DNA of 64,000 nucleotides from Emiliania huxleyi CCMP1516 (GCF_000372725.1 NW_005195736.1:1-64000); one strand, 5' to 3'. Positions 50,173 through 60,525 are shown, numbered from the stretch's first letter. The notes: a model not told the origin generated them from the letters alone. Translations and numbers: made by a program.

Positions 50173-51531
50173 TCACTGCCCCGGCGCCCACATCTCGACC
50201 TTCTTGGGCAGCAGCTGGTCCGACAGGTCCTCTCCGTGGCCTAGGCAGCCGTCATCGCCCTTGCCCCAGGTAAAGAAGGCGCCGTCGGCGGTGAGGGCGA
50301 GGCTGCGGCGGGCTCCCGCAGACGCAGCGACGACGCGCTGGTCAGCAAAGGCCTCGACCTTCTTGGGCAGCAGCTGGTTCTGCTCGTCGCCGTGGCCCAG
50401 CTTGCCGTTGGATCCACCGCCCCAGCTCCAGACAGCGCCGTCGGCGGTGAGGGCGAGGCTGTGCACGAGTGCAGCAGACACAGCAACGACGCGCCGCCCA
50501 GCCAAAGCCTCGAGCTTCTTCGGCAGCAGCTGGTTCTGCTGGTTGCCGTGTCCCAGCCGGCCCCCGCCTCCCCAGCCCCAGCTCCAAACGGCGCCGCTGC
50601 CGGTGAGAGCGAGGCTGTGCTCGCGTCCAGCCGAGACTGTGATGATGCGCTGCTCAGCAAAGGCCTCGACCTTCTTCGGCAGCATCTGGTTGTGCTGGTC
50701 GTCGTGGCCCAGCCGGCCAAAGCCTCCTGAGCCCCAGCTCCAGACGGCACCGTCGGCGGTGAGGGCGATGCTGTGACGCTCTCCTGCCGACACAGCGACG
50801 ACGCGCTGGCCAGCCAAGGCCTCGGTCTTCTTCGGCAGCAGCTGGGCCTGCTGGTTGCCGTGGCCCAGCCGGCCGTCGCCTCCCCAGCCCCAGCTCCAAA
50901 CGGCGCCGTCGGCGGTAAGGGCGAGGCTGTGCAGATTTCCAGCCGACACAGCGACGACGCGCTGGCCAGCAAAGGCCTCGACCTTCTTCGGTTGCCACTG
51001 GTGTCGGTCGTCGCCGTGGCCCAGCGCGCCCAAGCTTCCCATGCCCCAGCTCCAGACGGCTCCATCAGCAGTGAGGGCGAGGCTGTGCGCGGCTCCCGCC
51101 GACACGCTCACGACGCGCTCGACACCCAGCGTCGACGGGAGGCGCGTCGGCGTCTTGAGCCGCGTCACGCCCTCGCCGTGGCCGAGCAGCCCTGGGGCCT
51201 GGCCTGCCTCACTGCCGCACGACGAGAGCCGCCCCTCGCCGTCGATGAAGACGCTGTGCCACTGGCCTGCCGCAACCCTCGCCGGCGGGTTGGACTCGCG
51301 CAGCAGCGCAGAACAGCACAGCCACCGCACGGCACAGTCCTCACCCTCTGGCAGCGCCGGCAGCTCGAAGTCGCGCTCTCGCGCCCACAAGCGGATGCCC
51401 TCCAGCGCAAGCGAGGCGTGGAAGAGCAGCGAGACGGCCGCGACGCGAGCGATGTCGGCGGGGTCGCAGCGAGAGAGGGCGCGCACGAGGAGCTCCGTGG
51501 GGAGGTCGAGGAGGCGGGTGGGCGGCGGCAT
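50173..51531 (-). CDS. F-box protein with RCC1-type beta-propeller repeats
   Basis: A single exon from ATG at 51531 gives 452 residues. The N-terminus is an F-box (RLLDLPTELLVRALSRCDPA, IARVAAVSLLFHASL), expected to bind SKP1 in an SCF ubiquitin ligase. It is followed by seven RCC1-type repeats of about 51 residues with the recurring pattern VVAVSAG-HSLALTADGAVWSWG and LGHG...QLLPKKVEA. Repeats two to seven are highly alike at the DNA level, indicating recent internal amplification. RCC1 propellers can act as exchange factors or as substrate-binding platforms; coupled with an F-box the latter is likelier. The open frame extends upstream to about 51630 without another ATG. Confidence 0.88.
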   Translation of the reverse strand: MPPPTRLLDLPTELLVRALSRCDPADIARVAAVSLLFHASLALEGIRLWARERDFELPALPEGEDCAVRWLCCSALLRESNPPARVAAGQWHSVFIDGEGRLSSCGSEAGQAPGLLGHGEGVTRLKTPTRLPSTLGVERVVSVSAGAAHSLALTADGAVWSWGMGSLGALGHGDDRHQWQPKKVEAFAGQRVVAVSAGNLHSLALTADGAVWSWGWGGDGRLGHGNQQAQLLPKKTEALAGQRVVAVSAGERHSIALTADGAVWSWGSGGFGRLGHDDQHNQMLPKKVEAFAEQRIITVSAGREHSLALTGSGAVWSWGWGGGGRLGHGNQQNQLLPKKLEALAGRRVVAVSAALVHSLALTADGAVWSWGGGSNGKLGHGDEQNQLLPKKVEAFADQRVVAASAGARRSLALTADGAFFTWGKGDDGCLGHGEDLSDQLLPKKVEMWAPGQ

Positions 51532-51610
51532 GCTTGGCGAGGGAGCGGCGGTGGCGGAGGAGGCGAGTCGGCGCGAGCGGCGGCGCGGCGAGTTTAGACA
51601 TCGCGAGGAA

Positions 51611-51684
51611 AAGAATTTTACGACCCACACCCTCGCACAACACTGGGCACGGGACTGGCGCGCACTGGCACTAACACAGGTACA
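51611..51684 (+). repeat. Dispersed repeat C
   Basis: Carries CGCACAACACTGGGCACGGG and ACTGGCGCGCACTGGCACTA ACACAGGTAC preceded by AAGAATTTTA. An inverted copy at about 56164-56243 matches over roughly 50 bases; degenerate copies lie at about 13548-13610, 35532 and 36206. Confidence 0.85.
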
Positions 51685-51727
51685 CCAAAGAAATCAAGTT
51701 AGAGAGCACAACAGGAACTTCCTTTTT

Positions 51728-51990
51728 GCGAAGAGAGATAGGAAGAGGCAGACTCCCTAGGGTGGGCGACGGCTAGCGCATCACACACCTCTCCTTAAAA
51801 TCCCTGTGTGGTGGCGGCGTGCCGTCCTCCCATCCCTCCCTTGGGTTGTCTGTTTTCTTTCTTTCTTTCTTTACTTCCTTTTTGCGGACGCCCAAGGGTG
51901 GGCGACGGCTAGCGCACCACACCCCTCTCCTTAAAATCCCTGTGTGGTGGCGGCGTGCCGTTCTCCCATCCCTCCCTTGGGGTGTCTGGT
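51728..51990 (+). repeat. Dispersed repeat D with an internal tandem duplication
   Basis: GAAGAGAGATAGGAAGAGGC AGACTCC is followed by GGGTGGGCGACGGCTAGCGC and CTCTCCTTAAAATCCCTGTG TGG, and the second part is repeated at about 51894-51990. The first arrangement recurs at 63756-63838. Confidence 0.85.
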
Positions 51991-52137
51991 TTCTTTCCTT
52001 TTTTACTTCCTTTTTGCGCCTCTGAAGTCTGATCTGCATGCGTGTGAAGTGTGTGAGCGTGAGCCGCAGCTGCCCCAGACCTACCGGCGGCTACCGGGAC
52101 TGTCCGGCCGTCGCCATTATCGATCGCGTTGCTTGAT

Positions 52138-53039
52138 CTATCCCCATGGACCATGGTCCATGCAAAAGGCTGCGCCGAGTGCAGCCGAGCTCTTCAAAAC
52201 ATCGCGCCCAGCTTGCCGACGCTGTTCGTGCCGGGCGAGGCCGCCGGCAGCCGCGTCGTGACGACGCGCAGCACCTCGCCCGACGCGTTCCCCGCCGCCT
52301 CGCCGGCCTCCGAGGCCGTGCGCGACGGAGAAATCGACGGGGAGCGCTCCCTGCCTCGCCTCCGCAGGCCGAAGAGCAGCTGGTAGAGGTTCGGCCTCGC
52401 GTCGCCGGCAGCGGCACGGGCAGTCGCCTGTGCGCGCATCATGTGGTGTATAGTGGTCAGTCTTGAAAGCGAGGCCGTATGGGCGGGCAGGGGTGTGAGG
52501 GCGCGGGGTTGCCTCTATTTCCCTCGGCTGGGCGTCGATGCGGACACAGATCCGGTCGGCGACGCCGCACCGGTTGCAGACCGCGCCGAGGGAGAGCAAG
52601 AAGGTGAGGACGGCGAAGCAGGTGAAGAGGACCTTCGGGTCGCGCTTGCCCGCGAAGACGCACATCCCCGCGATGTAGAGGTAGAGGGAGGCGATGCTGG
52701 CGACGTACCGCGTGGATCGGTAGAGGCGCTGGCACAGGTGCTTCTGCCTCTTCCCCTCTTGCAGCTGCATCATCCACAGGGTGAGCGCGTAGGCGGCGAG
52801 CAGCGCGACGTACGAGAGGAGGATAAACTTGTCGTACACGTTCGCGACGGAGACGTTGTTCATGTTGCCTCGCGTCTTGAGGGCAGCCTGGGCGGGAGTC
52901 GGGGGGGGGGGGGGGGGGGCTCTAATTTTTGGCCTGGGATACCCGGCGACGGCCCCCTTTGGGGGGGGGGGGAAGGGCGTGGAGAGGGGGGGGTCAGGAA
53001 CGCTTAAACGGGCGGGTGGGGGAGCAGCTCAGCAGCAAC

Positions 53040-53097
<58 letters not shown>

Positions 53098-55043
53098 TCC
53101 CTCTCCCTCTCCCTCTCCCTCTCCCTCTCCCTCTCCCTCTCCCTCTCCCTCTCTCTCTCTCCCTCTCCCTCTCCCTCTCCCTCTCCCTCTCCCTCTCCCT
53201 CTCCCTCTCTCTCTCTCTCTCTCCTCGTTCGTGCGCTCGGTCTCTTTCCCTCCCGCTCTCTCTGCGCGCGCATGGTAGAGCACGAGCGCGATGAGGGCCG
53301 AGTTGAGCAAGTTGAAGCGCGTCTCGAGCCAGGCCTGAAGAACAATAACTCGGCGTGCCAAAAAGAAATCAGGCAGCAGGGTGGTGACACGCGTCTCGAG
53401 CCACGCCGGCGTGATGACATAGGACGTGTGCGCGATGATGACGATGAGGAAGGGAGCGACGCACCTGGCTAGCGATGCACCTGGTTAGAGGCGTGTCCAA
53501 GGGTGGAGAGCGGTGCCCGGGGGGCCCAGGCCGGGGTGTGGGGGTGGGGGGGAGTTCGACATGGCTTCGTCACGGGGAGGCGCACTCGGACTGGAAGGCG
53601 CCGACGCGCGACGCTCGCGCCTCGACGGTGAGCTCGAGCGTGCTCGCGGCGGGCACCCCTCCCATGCAGCCGCACCTACAGAGGAGGCTCGGAGGCGCAT
53701 TCCGAGGCGAGGCGTTCCACGAGAAAGTCCTAATCAGCACGCCGCAGATATGGGGAGATATGGGGAGATATGGGGAGATGTGGGGAGATGTGGGGAGATG
53801 TGGGGAGATATGGGGAGATAGCGGCCGCACGTCTCGAGGTCGAGGCCGCTCGCCGGGTCGAAGCCGGGCACCTATGGGGGGCGGTTCCGAGATGCCGTGT
53901 CCCGCGCGAGAACGGGCCGACGGCCGCTCCGCTTGCTCGAAGCTACCCAGGCAACATCTCATGGGCCACGAGACGGGTATCTGGTACGGGCGATGAAGTA
54001 CGTGGCCCCGCTCGCTTGAGCCGCTCGCTTGACTTCAGGCTGCGCTGCGCTACGACTACTAGGCACCGTCTCGCACGCGCACTCCTCCTCCGCGTCGTAG
54101 CGAAACACGTGCGGCACCGTCAGCCACCTGTGCCCGGGGGACGTGCCGCAGCCGAGGGGCTATCAGCCGAGATGCGACGCGACCGAGCCGAGATGCGACG
54201 CCGGCAGCCGCACCCCACGCTCCACGACGCGTCGTTAGGGCTCTGGCGGCAGACTCGCTCTGGGCGCTGGTAGGGCGCCTCGCACACGCGCCGCACCGAG
54301 CTCGCGAGCCGCAGGCGGCGGTTGTTGGTCGTGCCTGAAAGAGGAATGCGTCAGAGGAGGATACCGTCTCGGGTGAAGGGTCTGCGAAGAGTCTCGCCGC
54401 TGCAGGAGGTGGGGTGGGGCGCGTGCCGGGCCAGTCCGCGTGCGGGTCAATCGCGCTGTACTCGGGCATCGAGCAGAGCAGCACCTCCAGCGCCTCTCCG
54501 CTCGCGTCGGTGAGTGCCGCCGGCACCTGCAGCCGGTGGCAGGCGGCATTGGCGACGCTCAAACGCCGCGCTCTCACTGCGCTCTCTCCGATCTGCATCT
54601 GCGCACGCCTGTAGCCGGAAGCGGAAGTGCTCCGTCTCGAACGGGTAGGCAGTCACGTTCGGCCGAAAGTGGAATCTCGACTGGACCCTGAAGCGGCCGG
54701 CGCCGAGGAAGTCGGTGGTTCGTAGCCGCTCCGAGTTGGGCAGCGTGAGGCCGCGGTCGTGAGAGAGGAGCTGCTCGTCAGTCGGCTTCCACGGTATCCA
54801 GTGCCGGAGTTGGCGGCACTCTCGCATTGCAGGGTCGGCCCAGATGTGCGGTTGGTGCGCGAACACCAAACCATGCTCGTCCGTCTCGACATGCGCTTCG
54901 AGCATGATGTCGAGCGGCACGAGACCCTCCTTGACGGAGTGGCCGCCAATGTGCGTAACGGTGGTGCCAATGCCAATCCTAGCGACGCGGCGAGCGCTGA
55001 ATGGCAGCGCGACGGTGGCCGTGATCATCGCCGCCGCGCTCAT
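52138..55043 (-). CDS. Pentameric (Cys-loop-type) ligand-gated ion channel-like protein
   Basis: A multi-exon gene. The first exon (from ATG 55043) encodes an extracellular binding-domain pattern: SVKEGLVPLDIMLEAHVETD, WIPWKPTDEQL and FRVQSRFHFRPNVTAYPFET EHFRFRL. A segment near 54480-54560 (NAACHRLQVPAALTD) continues it; exons between about 53470 and 54450 are not resolved. TM1 is exon 53464-53407 (CVAPFLIVIIAHTSYVITP), TM2 is exon 53334-53272 (AWLETRFNLLNSALIALVLY), and TM3 plus TM4 lie in the exon starting at 52887 (VYDKFILLSYVALLAAYALT; KVLFTCFAVLTFLLSLGAVC). Introns 53406-53335 and 53271-52888 are GC-AG; the second holds a large (CT)n tract. The true C-terminal exon is uncertain (alternative frame at 52194-52442). 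Ligand and ion cannot be read. Confidence 0.6.
53043..53222 (+). repeat. (CT)n and (CCCTCT)n microsatellite inside an intron
   Basis: A run of CT dinucleotides passes into CTCCCT hexamers and back to CT. It lies within intron 53271-52888 of the channel gene. Confidence 0.97.
53746..53820 (+). repeat. Decamer tandem repeat AGATATGGGG
   Basis: About seven copies of AGATATGGGG/AGATGTGGGG in a row, within the unresolved intron region of the channel gene. Confidence 0.95.
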
Positions 55044-55182
55044 CGCTTGCGAGCCGCCGATGCAGAAAAAGCTCCAGAGTGGGGGGGGGGGATGCAGTTA
55101 CTAAAAATAATAAACAAAACAGCCAACCAACAAATTCTCTGGCCTCAGCTGAGATTGTGAGAAGGCGAGGCGCCGACGGGTG

Positions 55183-55782
55183 ATGGGAGCGAGACCGAAC
55201 GGCCGGGCATGCCCCCGCATGGACCTCCCCTTTCCCCGAGTGTTTCGTGGCATGGTAACTTGTTCGCACATGCCACCTTCGATGTATGAAGTCAAGCTCT
55301 GGACGCCCCTCCTCAAGACCTCCTCGGCGGGCGTTGGCAACGCCTCGAGCGGCGGCACGCCCGCCTCCGTTGGCCACTCCTACGCCTTTGGCAACACCGA
55401 AGAGAAGGCCCGCCGCCTAAACATGGGCTGCAAGGCGCGCGGGCAGCCCGGCCAACCCTTCTCCCACAAGACCGGCCACGGCTACGTCAAGGCGCATCGC
55501 GGTTTCTACCACGACGCGATCTTTGTCAAGCGCAACAACTTCAACCTGCTGCTCCACGAGACGTTCGGCGGCGGCTTCTCGCCCACCGCCGTTCTCAAGC
55601 TGCGCCGCCTCGCGCGCAAAGCCGCGCGCGGCAGCGTCGACCGCACGGCCTACTCGCCCAAGTACTCGCTTTCTTTTATGTCCCACCATGCAGAGCGCAT
55701 CTCTCTCTCTGTTGTGCGAGGCGTGAACCGCGCCATTCGCTCTCACCTGGCAACCCTGTCTGCACGTCTCGCGCGCGCGTGA
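55183..55782 (+). CDS. Multicopy ORF of unknown function; 3' end duplicated at the window edge
   Basis: From ATG at 55183 the frame gives 199 residues. The second half appears constrained: NTEEKARRLNMGCKARG, KTGHGYVKAHRGFYHDAIFV, KRNNFNLLLHETFGGGFSPT, AVLKLRRLARKAARGSVDRT, FMSHHAERISLSVVRGVNRA. Its last ~100 bases plus about 50 bases of 3' flank (55686-55834) recur inverted at 63852-64000 with only a few changes, so a second copy begins just outside the window. The basic, Arg-rich composition and multicopy nature suggest a mobile-element product or an expanded lineage-specific family. No known domain is recognised. Confidence 0.5.
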   Translation: MGARPNGRACPRMDLPFPRVFRGMVTCSHMPPSMYEVKLWTPLLKTSSAGVGNASSGGTPASVGHSYAFGNTEEKARRLNMGCKARGQPGQPFSHKTGHGYVKAHRGFYHDAIFVKRNNFNLLLHETFGGGFSPTAVLKLRRLARKAARGSVDRTAYSPKYSLSFMSHHAERISLSVVRGVNRAIRSHLATLSARLARA

Positions 55783-55834
55783 ACAGGGCTCCAGGCCCCC
55801 AATGACGTGTGAGTGTTAGAGTTGTTTGGTATTG

Positions 55835-56314
55835 CACCTTCGTGCGCTGTTACCTGTTTGTTGCACACCCCATCTCCCCCCGCCTCCCCCCAGAGAACGT
55901 ATAGCCAGTGCAGACAGGGTATGGGCGATATATTCGGCAATTCGCCATAGGGCAAGTGGCGACGCGAGAGAGAGAGTTCTCTTCTTGCGACGCGTGGGCT
56001 CGCACGTATAGCTACGGTATGGGCGCTATATTCGGCAATTCTTCCTGTGAGAGAGAGTTCTTTTGTTAAATTCTTCCTTTCTGTCTGTTGTGTGAGAGAG
56101 AGTTGTTTCACTTCCTTTGAGAGAGTTGTTAAAGGAAGAGAGAGTTGTTAAATTCTTGTTTCTGGGTACCTGTGTTAGTGCCAGTGCGCGCCAGTCCCGT
56201 GCCCAGTGTTGTGCGATTGAGTTCCCTTGTAAAATTCTTTTTCACACGTGCCCAGTGTTATGCGAGGGATTTTTATGGGAAAATTCTTTTCATGTAAAAT
56301 TCTTTTTCATCAAC
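55835..56314. repeat. Intergenic repeats: GGTATGGGCGNTATATTCGG pair and inverted repeat C
   Basis: GGTATGGGCG then (A/C)TATATTCGGCAATTC occurs at about 55918 and 56017. GAGAGAGAGTT and TTGTTAAATTCTT pieces follow several times. Positions 56164-56243 are an inverted copy of repeat C (51611-51684). AAAATTCTTTT occurs three times just before the next gene. Confidence 0.75.
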
Positions 56315-57107
56315 ATGGCGCTCTCACGCTGTTTCGCGGTAACTTGGCCTCACCGGCACCGTACCTTTTACATGCTGCCACTCCTGCTTCCGCTGCTTCA
56401 TGGCTCGGACCAGCCGGTTCTTCGCGGCCCGGCGAGCTGCACTGCACGTCCGCTCCCTCAGCTGTGCAGCGACGGTAAGTGTCATCCCGACAACGAGAAC
56501 TGCCCGCCGGTCACGACTGACAGCACCTGCGGCGAGGTCCCGCACTCCGGCCGCGACGGCCGCGTGCTCACGTGGGGACTGAGCTTCCGAACGGACAGCG
56601 CCCAGGAGTGCTGCGACCGGTGCAAGTGCGGCTATGTTTGCCGATGCTGGGCACACCTCTGCCCGCTCTTCCGCTCACCGTGCCTCTCTCCCTCCCAGGT
56701 CCCACCCAAAGAAGTGCAACTCGTGGACCTTTTGCGGCCTACCCGTGTGCTGGGGACTCGACACGGGCCACAACCACACCTACGGCGAGTGCTGGCTGCG
56801 ACGGCTGAGTGGCGATGTGCAGGCGATAGACACCTTTCGCCAGCGTGGCAAGTACACAGAGCAGTGGCTCAGCCAGCACCGGAAGGCGCGGCCGGGCTGC
56901 AAGCGCAACGAGCCGTGGGCGTGTTCCCCGACGCACGTGCCGTGGACATCCGGCGCGCTCGGCGGCCTGCCTTTCGACCCCACCGAGCGCTACGTCACTG
57001 GCGGCGGCTGGGGCAAGGTCGTTGTGAAGACCGAGGCCGAGCACCTCGCCTCAACCTCAAGAGGCGCGGCTGCCGCGAGGAGAGGGAGGCATCGGCAGTC
57101 GCGGTGA
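56315..57107 (+). CDS. Secreted Cys-rich protein with PAN/Apple-like domain
   Basis: Exons 56315-56625 and 56699-57107 are joined across a 73-nt GT-AG intron in phase 2 and give 239 residues. A hydrophobic N-terminal stretch (FYMLPLLLPLLHGSDQP) suggests secretion. The Cys-rich part reads LCSDGKCHPDNENCPP, STCGEVPHSGRDGRVLTWGL, SAQECCDRCKSHPKKCNSWT, FCGLPVCWGLDTGHNHTYGE CWL; the pattern CC..C....C..W.FC...CW......ECWL matches PAN/Apple-type modules, which bind proteins or sugars. A C-terminal PFDPTERYVTGGGWGK block follows. The intron placement is supported because only the spliced form joins CCDRCK to SHPKKCNSW. Partner unknown. Confidence 0.65.
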
Positions 57108-57918
57108 CGGCACTGCCATGGCCCATGCGGGCGCAGGCGGGCATTTGGTTTTGGTTCGGGGGGTTTGGTTTCTCGGTTGGACAGCTCGAGGGAAGGATGG
57201 GAAAATCCCTCTGCAGATTCCTGGTTTTTTTGGACCCTTGAATGGGTGGCTGTACTTCGCTGAGCCCACGGCCACGGAGCTGGCCTTGCCATACCGTCCG
57301 CCTTGCGAGCGTGCGCTCACGCACGATCCTGGGCTCGTGCTTGCACGCGGTCGCAGCGTCATCAAGGCTCCATGCCACGACAGGACCGGCCATGCCGGGT
57401 GTGGCGTCCTCGCAACACATCTGGAGAGGTGGGCAAGGCCTCTGAGGAGGCGTGCGGCGTGCTGACGGTGAGCAACAAGATCGCTCCCGCGGCGATAAGA
57501 GGCGTGTGCGCGGCGGCAAGGCCTGCGATCAAGTGGGAGCGCTCGCCCACGGCCTCTTGCGTCAGCAACGCGTGACTCTGCGCGACGGCGCGCGAGCGGC
57601 CTGGGTGCGCATGCGCGCCGCCCGCGCGAAGATCGGCGCGGCGGTGCGGAGCGCGTGGAGGTGTAGGTCTCTGCTCGCGCGTCACCTCGAGTCCCTTCCC
57701 ACTGCTTGATCCAACCCTTGGCCCTCTGATATCCAGTGCAGCACATGTACTCTCGGTGTGTGTGCTGTGGGCCCTCCTTGTCTCTGCAATAGACCGTGTT
57801 AGGTAACACCTACCACCTGCGCTTGGGATTTTTTTGTATTAGAAGCCGGCGTCCGCGCTTTGCCTGTTGTGTGAATGTCAGCAGGATGTTTTCTTATTTT
57901 TTCTGATCGCGCGAAAAA
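57108..57918. other. Intergenic region
   Basis: About 800 bases. Plus-strand frames with a few Cys residues (for example APCHDRTGHAGCGVL near 57370) might be a further exon of the PAN-like gene, but splice sites cannot be supported. Otherwise nothing is recognised. Confidence 0.4.
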
Positions 57919-60525
57919 ATGGCCAAACGCTCGCGCGACAGCTCCGCCGCCTCCTCCTCCGGCTCCCGCTTTGCAGAGTGCCCGTGCTGCAAGCGCTCCG
58001 TCGCGCTCCACTTCATCAACGAGCACCTAGACAGGTGCGCAGCCGCGCCGCCGCCAGCCACGCCGCAGCGACGGCCGCCCTCCGCAACTGCTGAGCAGCC
58101 ACGGCCGCCCTCCGCAACTGCTGAGCAGCCACGGCCGCCCTCTGTGGCCGCTGCCGTGCCGGCGGCGCCTCCTCCGCTGAGCTTTGGCTCTTCCGCCTCG
58201 CCGCGGCTCAACTTTGGCTCGCCGGCCTCGCCGCTGCTCAGCACGCCCATCGCCCGCGCCTTTGGCGCCGGCGCGCCGGCCTCCGCGTCGCCGGCGCGGC
58301 CGCTCGTGCTGGCAAGGGCACCCTTCATGCCGCAGCACAGCAGCCGGCTCGGCGGCGATACGCATCCTGGCGCGGGCAGCAACCTCAGCTGCGACCCGCG
58401 CCGCCGAAATGCGTGGCTGGGAGAGCGTGCGGGGCCTGCGAGCAGGGCGCCCGGCGCCGCCATTGCCGCCGTCGCCCGCGGCTTGCTCGACCCTGGCGAG
58501 GGGCTGAGAGCGCTCCTCGATCCCGCCGACGTGCGCCTCGTCGCGGCGATCGCCGCCCTCCACGACGACGGCGCGCCCGCCGCGGCGCTCGATGCGGTCG
58601 CGCGCTGCTTCGCCGCGCCGGGCGAGTGGCAATTGCTGCTTCGCCCTGGCAGCGAGCACGCAGCAGCGGGCGAAGGCGACGAGAGTTGCGCCCGCGCGGC
58701 GGCGGCTCGGGCGGCGGAGGCGGCGGCCGCGGCGGCGGCGGCGGCGGGCCTGATCGAGGTGCTGGATGCGCGCTCTCCGCTGCCCACGCCCCTTTCCCAG
58801 CTGGCCGCGCCCCTCTCGCAGCTGTCGGCGCGCGCCCTGCGCCGCGTCTTTGAGGAGGTGCGCCTCGACGCGCCTCCCGCCTCCGCCTCCGCCACTCGCG
58901 AGCTTCTCGCGGAGCGGCTCTGCGCCCTCCTCGGCCGGCGGAGGGGCGACGCCTTCAAGACGCCGCTGCTTCGCGCCCTCTGCCCGTGCGCCCGCATGAG
59001 GCCGAGCGTCGCGGCCGCGCTGCACCGTGGCAGCATCCTCTTTTTCGGCGCGGCGGGCTACGCGCCCGACGAGGCGGCCGCCATGCTGCGCGGCGGCGCA
59101 GGCCTGAGCCCATCGGCGCGGTTCGGCGCGGCGGCGGCGCTCGCGGCGGCAGCCGAGGCCCGCACGCCCCGCTTTGCATCGCCGCTCGCGCTGCGCCGCT
59201 ACGCCGCCGCGCTGCAGCTCTCGGCGCGCGCCGAAGCTGCGTGCTGCGGCGAGGGCGGCGCGGGGACGGGCGACGCACCCGCGATGCTGGTCGCGCTCGA
59301 AGAGGCGCGCTCGCTGCTGCTCGGCGGCGGCGAGGGGCGCTCCCCAGCCTGGTGCGCGGTGCTCGGGCGCGTGATTGCCGCCGGCTGCGCGCAGCTTCGG
59401 CGGCAGGGCGAGCACGGCGCGTCGGCGCGCGTGCTGTGCGACACGATCGGGCACTCGATGATGCCGCAGCGGTGGCGCGCGGCCCTTTTTGTGCAGTGCG
59501 TCAAGGACCTCGACAGGGCCGGGCAGCAAGAAAGGGCTTGCCGGTTGTGCGAGGCTGCGCACACCTCGCACCTGGATGCCAACGGCCACCTCTCGAGCTC
59601 AAGCGTCGCTTCGATCCTCGAGTCGAGCGGCGGCGGGAGCAGTACAGAGGCGTTACAACTGGGAGCCGTGCAGCTGATGGCCGTCCGCCGCGTGCTCAAG
59701 AAGCTCGCCGTGCCGCCCCGCCGCTGGAAGAAGCCCGCCCTCCCGTCGCTCGCCGCGCCGCGGGAGGTGCACCTCCGCGGCGACGAGGTGCTGGATGGCG
59801 GCGACGCGGGGCGGAGGCTGGGCTGGCGGGCGGCCGACGGGTCGATCGCGCGCGGCGTGGAGGAGTACGTGCGGCTGCACTACCTGTCCGGCGCGGGCGG
59901 CACTCCTTGGTCAAAAGGAGTGCACCTCGAGAACGCGCTCTTCCTCTCCCTGTTCGCCCTGCTGATGTGGGACGCATTGTTCGCACCGCTCCCCGGCGCC
60001 TTTGGCTCGAGCTCCTCAGACGCGCCCGACGATCTGCTCTCCGGCTGCGGCTCCTTTGCGAGCCGCCGTGCTGACATTGTTGGCGCGCTGCTGAAGCGAA
60101 TCGAGAGCGCGGCGCCCGACGAGCAGCTTGACGGGACCGTGCCCCAGGACACTCCTGTCGCTTCGCCACGAGCCCACCTCTCTCTCTCGGCTCGCCTGGC
60201 CGCCGCCCACGCAGCCCACTACGGCGAGGAGTGCATCGGCCTCGACTGGTCGCGCTTGGACCTGCCGCTGCTCCAGTGGACGGCCACCGCGCTCGGCGGG
60301 CGGGTTGTCGCTGCCATTTGCCGCGCGCTCGCCGACGACTACGGGGGCTTCAGCCATGGCGCGCCAGACCTGCTGCTCCTCGCGGACCGGCCGTCGGCTG
60401 CCGCGCGTTTCGTGGAGGTCAAGGGGCCGAATGACCGCCTGAGCGACTCGCAGGTCGCTTGGTGCGACGTGCTGGCGCGTGCTGGGGCGGACGTTGAAGT
60501 TGCTTACGTCGAGCGTTGTGTATAG
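57919..60525 (+). CDS. FAN1: Fanconi-associated nuclease 1 (FAN1), VRR-NUC nuclease
   Basis: A single exon gives 868 residues. Residues about 19-40 form a UBZ4 zinc finger (FAECPCCKRSVALHFINEHL DRC; three Cys and a His), which recruits the enzyme to ubiquitinated FANCD2. A Pro/Ala-rich linker includes a 30-bp unit encoding PRPPSATAEQ twice. The middle has SAP- and TPR-like helical regions (VARCFAAPGEWQLLL, RALRRVFEEVRLDAPP, ALFVQCVKDLDRAGQQERAC). The end is the VRR-NUC fold: EEYVRLHYLSGAGGTPWSKG, HLENALFLSLFALLMWDALF, CIGLDWSRLDLPLLQW, then the catalytic PDLLLL...RFVEVKGPNDRLSDSQ with PD, E and K. It resolves interstrand cross-links. Length is near that of human FAN1. Confidence 0.92.
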   Translation: MAKRSRDSSAASSSGSRFAECPCCKRSVALHFINEHLDRCAAAPPPATPQRRPPSATAEQPRPPSATAEQPRPPSVAAAVPAAPPPLSFGSSASPRLNFGSPASPLLSTPIARAFGAGAPASASPARPLVLARAPFMPQHSSRLGGDTHPGAGSNLSCDPRRRNAWLGERAGPASRAPGAAIAAVARGLLDPGEGLRALLDPADVRLVAAIAALHDDGAPAAALDAVARCFAAPGEWQLLLRPGSEHAAAGEGDESCARAAAARAAEAAAAAAAAAGLIEVLDARSPLPTPLSQLAAPLSQLSARALRRVFEEVRLDAPPASASATRELLAERLCALLGRRRGDAFKTPLLRALCPCARMRPSVAAALHRGSILFFGAAGYAPDEAAAMLRGGAGLSPSARFGAAAALAAAAEARTPRFASPLALRRYAAALQLSARAEAACCGEGGAGTGDAPAMLVALEEARSLLLGGGEGRSPAWCAVLGRVIAAGCAQLRRQGEHGASARVLCDTIGHSMMPQRWRAALFVQCVKDLDRAGQQERACRLCEAAHTSHLDANGHLSSSSVASILESSGGGSSTEALQLGAVQLMAVRRVLKKLAVPPRRWKKPALPSLAAPREVHLRGDEVLDGGDAGRRLGWRAADGSIARGVEEYVRLHYLSGAGGTPWSKGVHLENALFLSLFALLMWDALFAPLPGAFGSSSSDAPDDLLSGCGSFASRRADIVGALLKRIESAAPDEQLDGTVPQDTPVASPRAHLSLSARLAAAHAAHYGEECIGLDWSRLDLPLLQWTATALGGRVVAAICRALADDYGGFSHGAPDLLLLADRPSAAARFVEVKGPNDRLSDSQVAWCDVLARAGADVEVAYVERCV

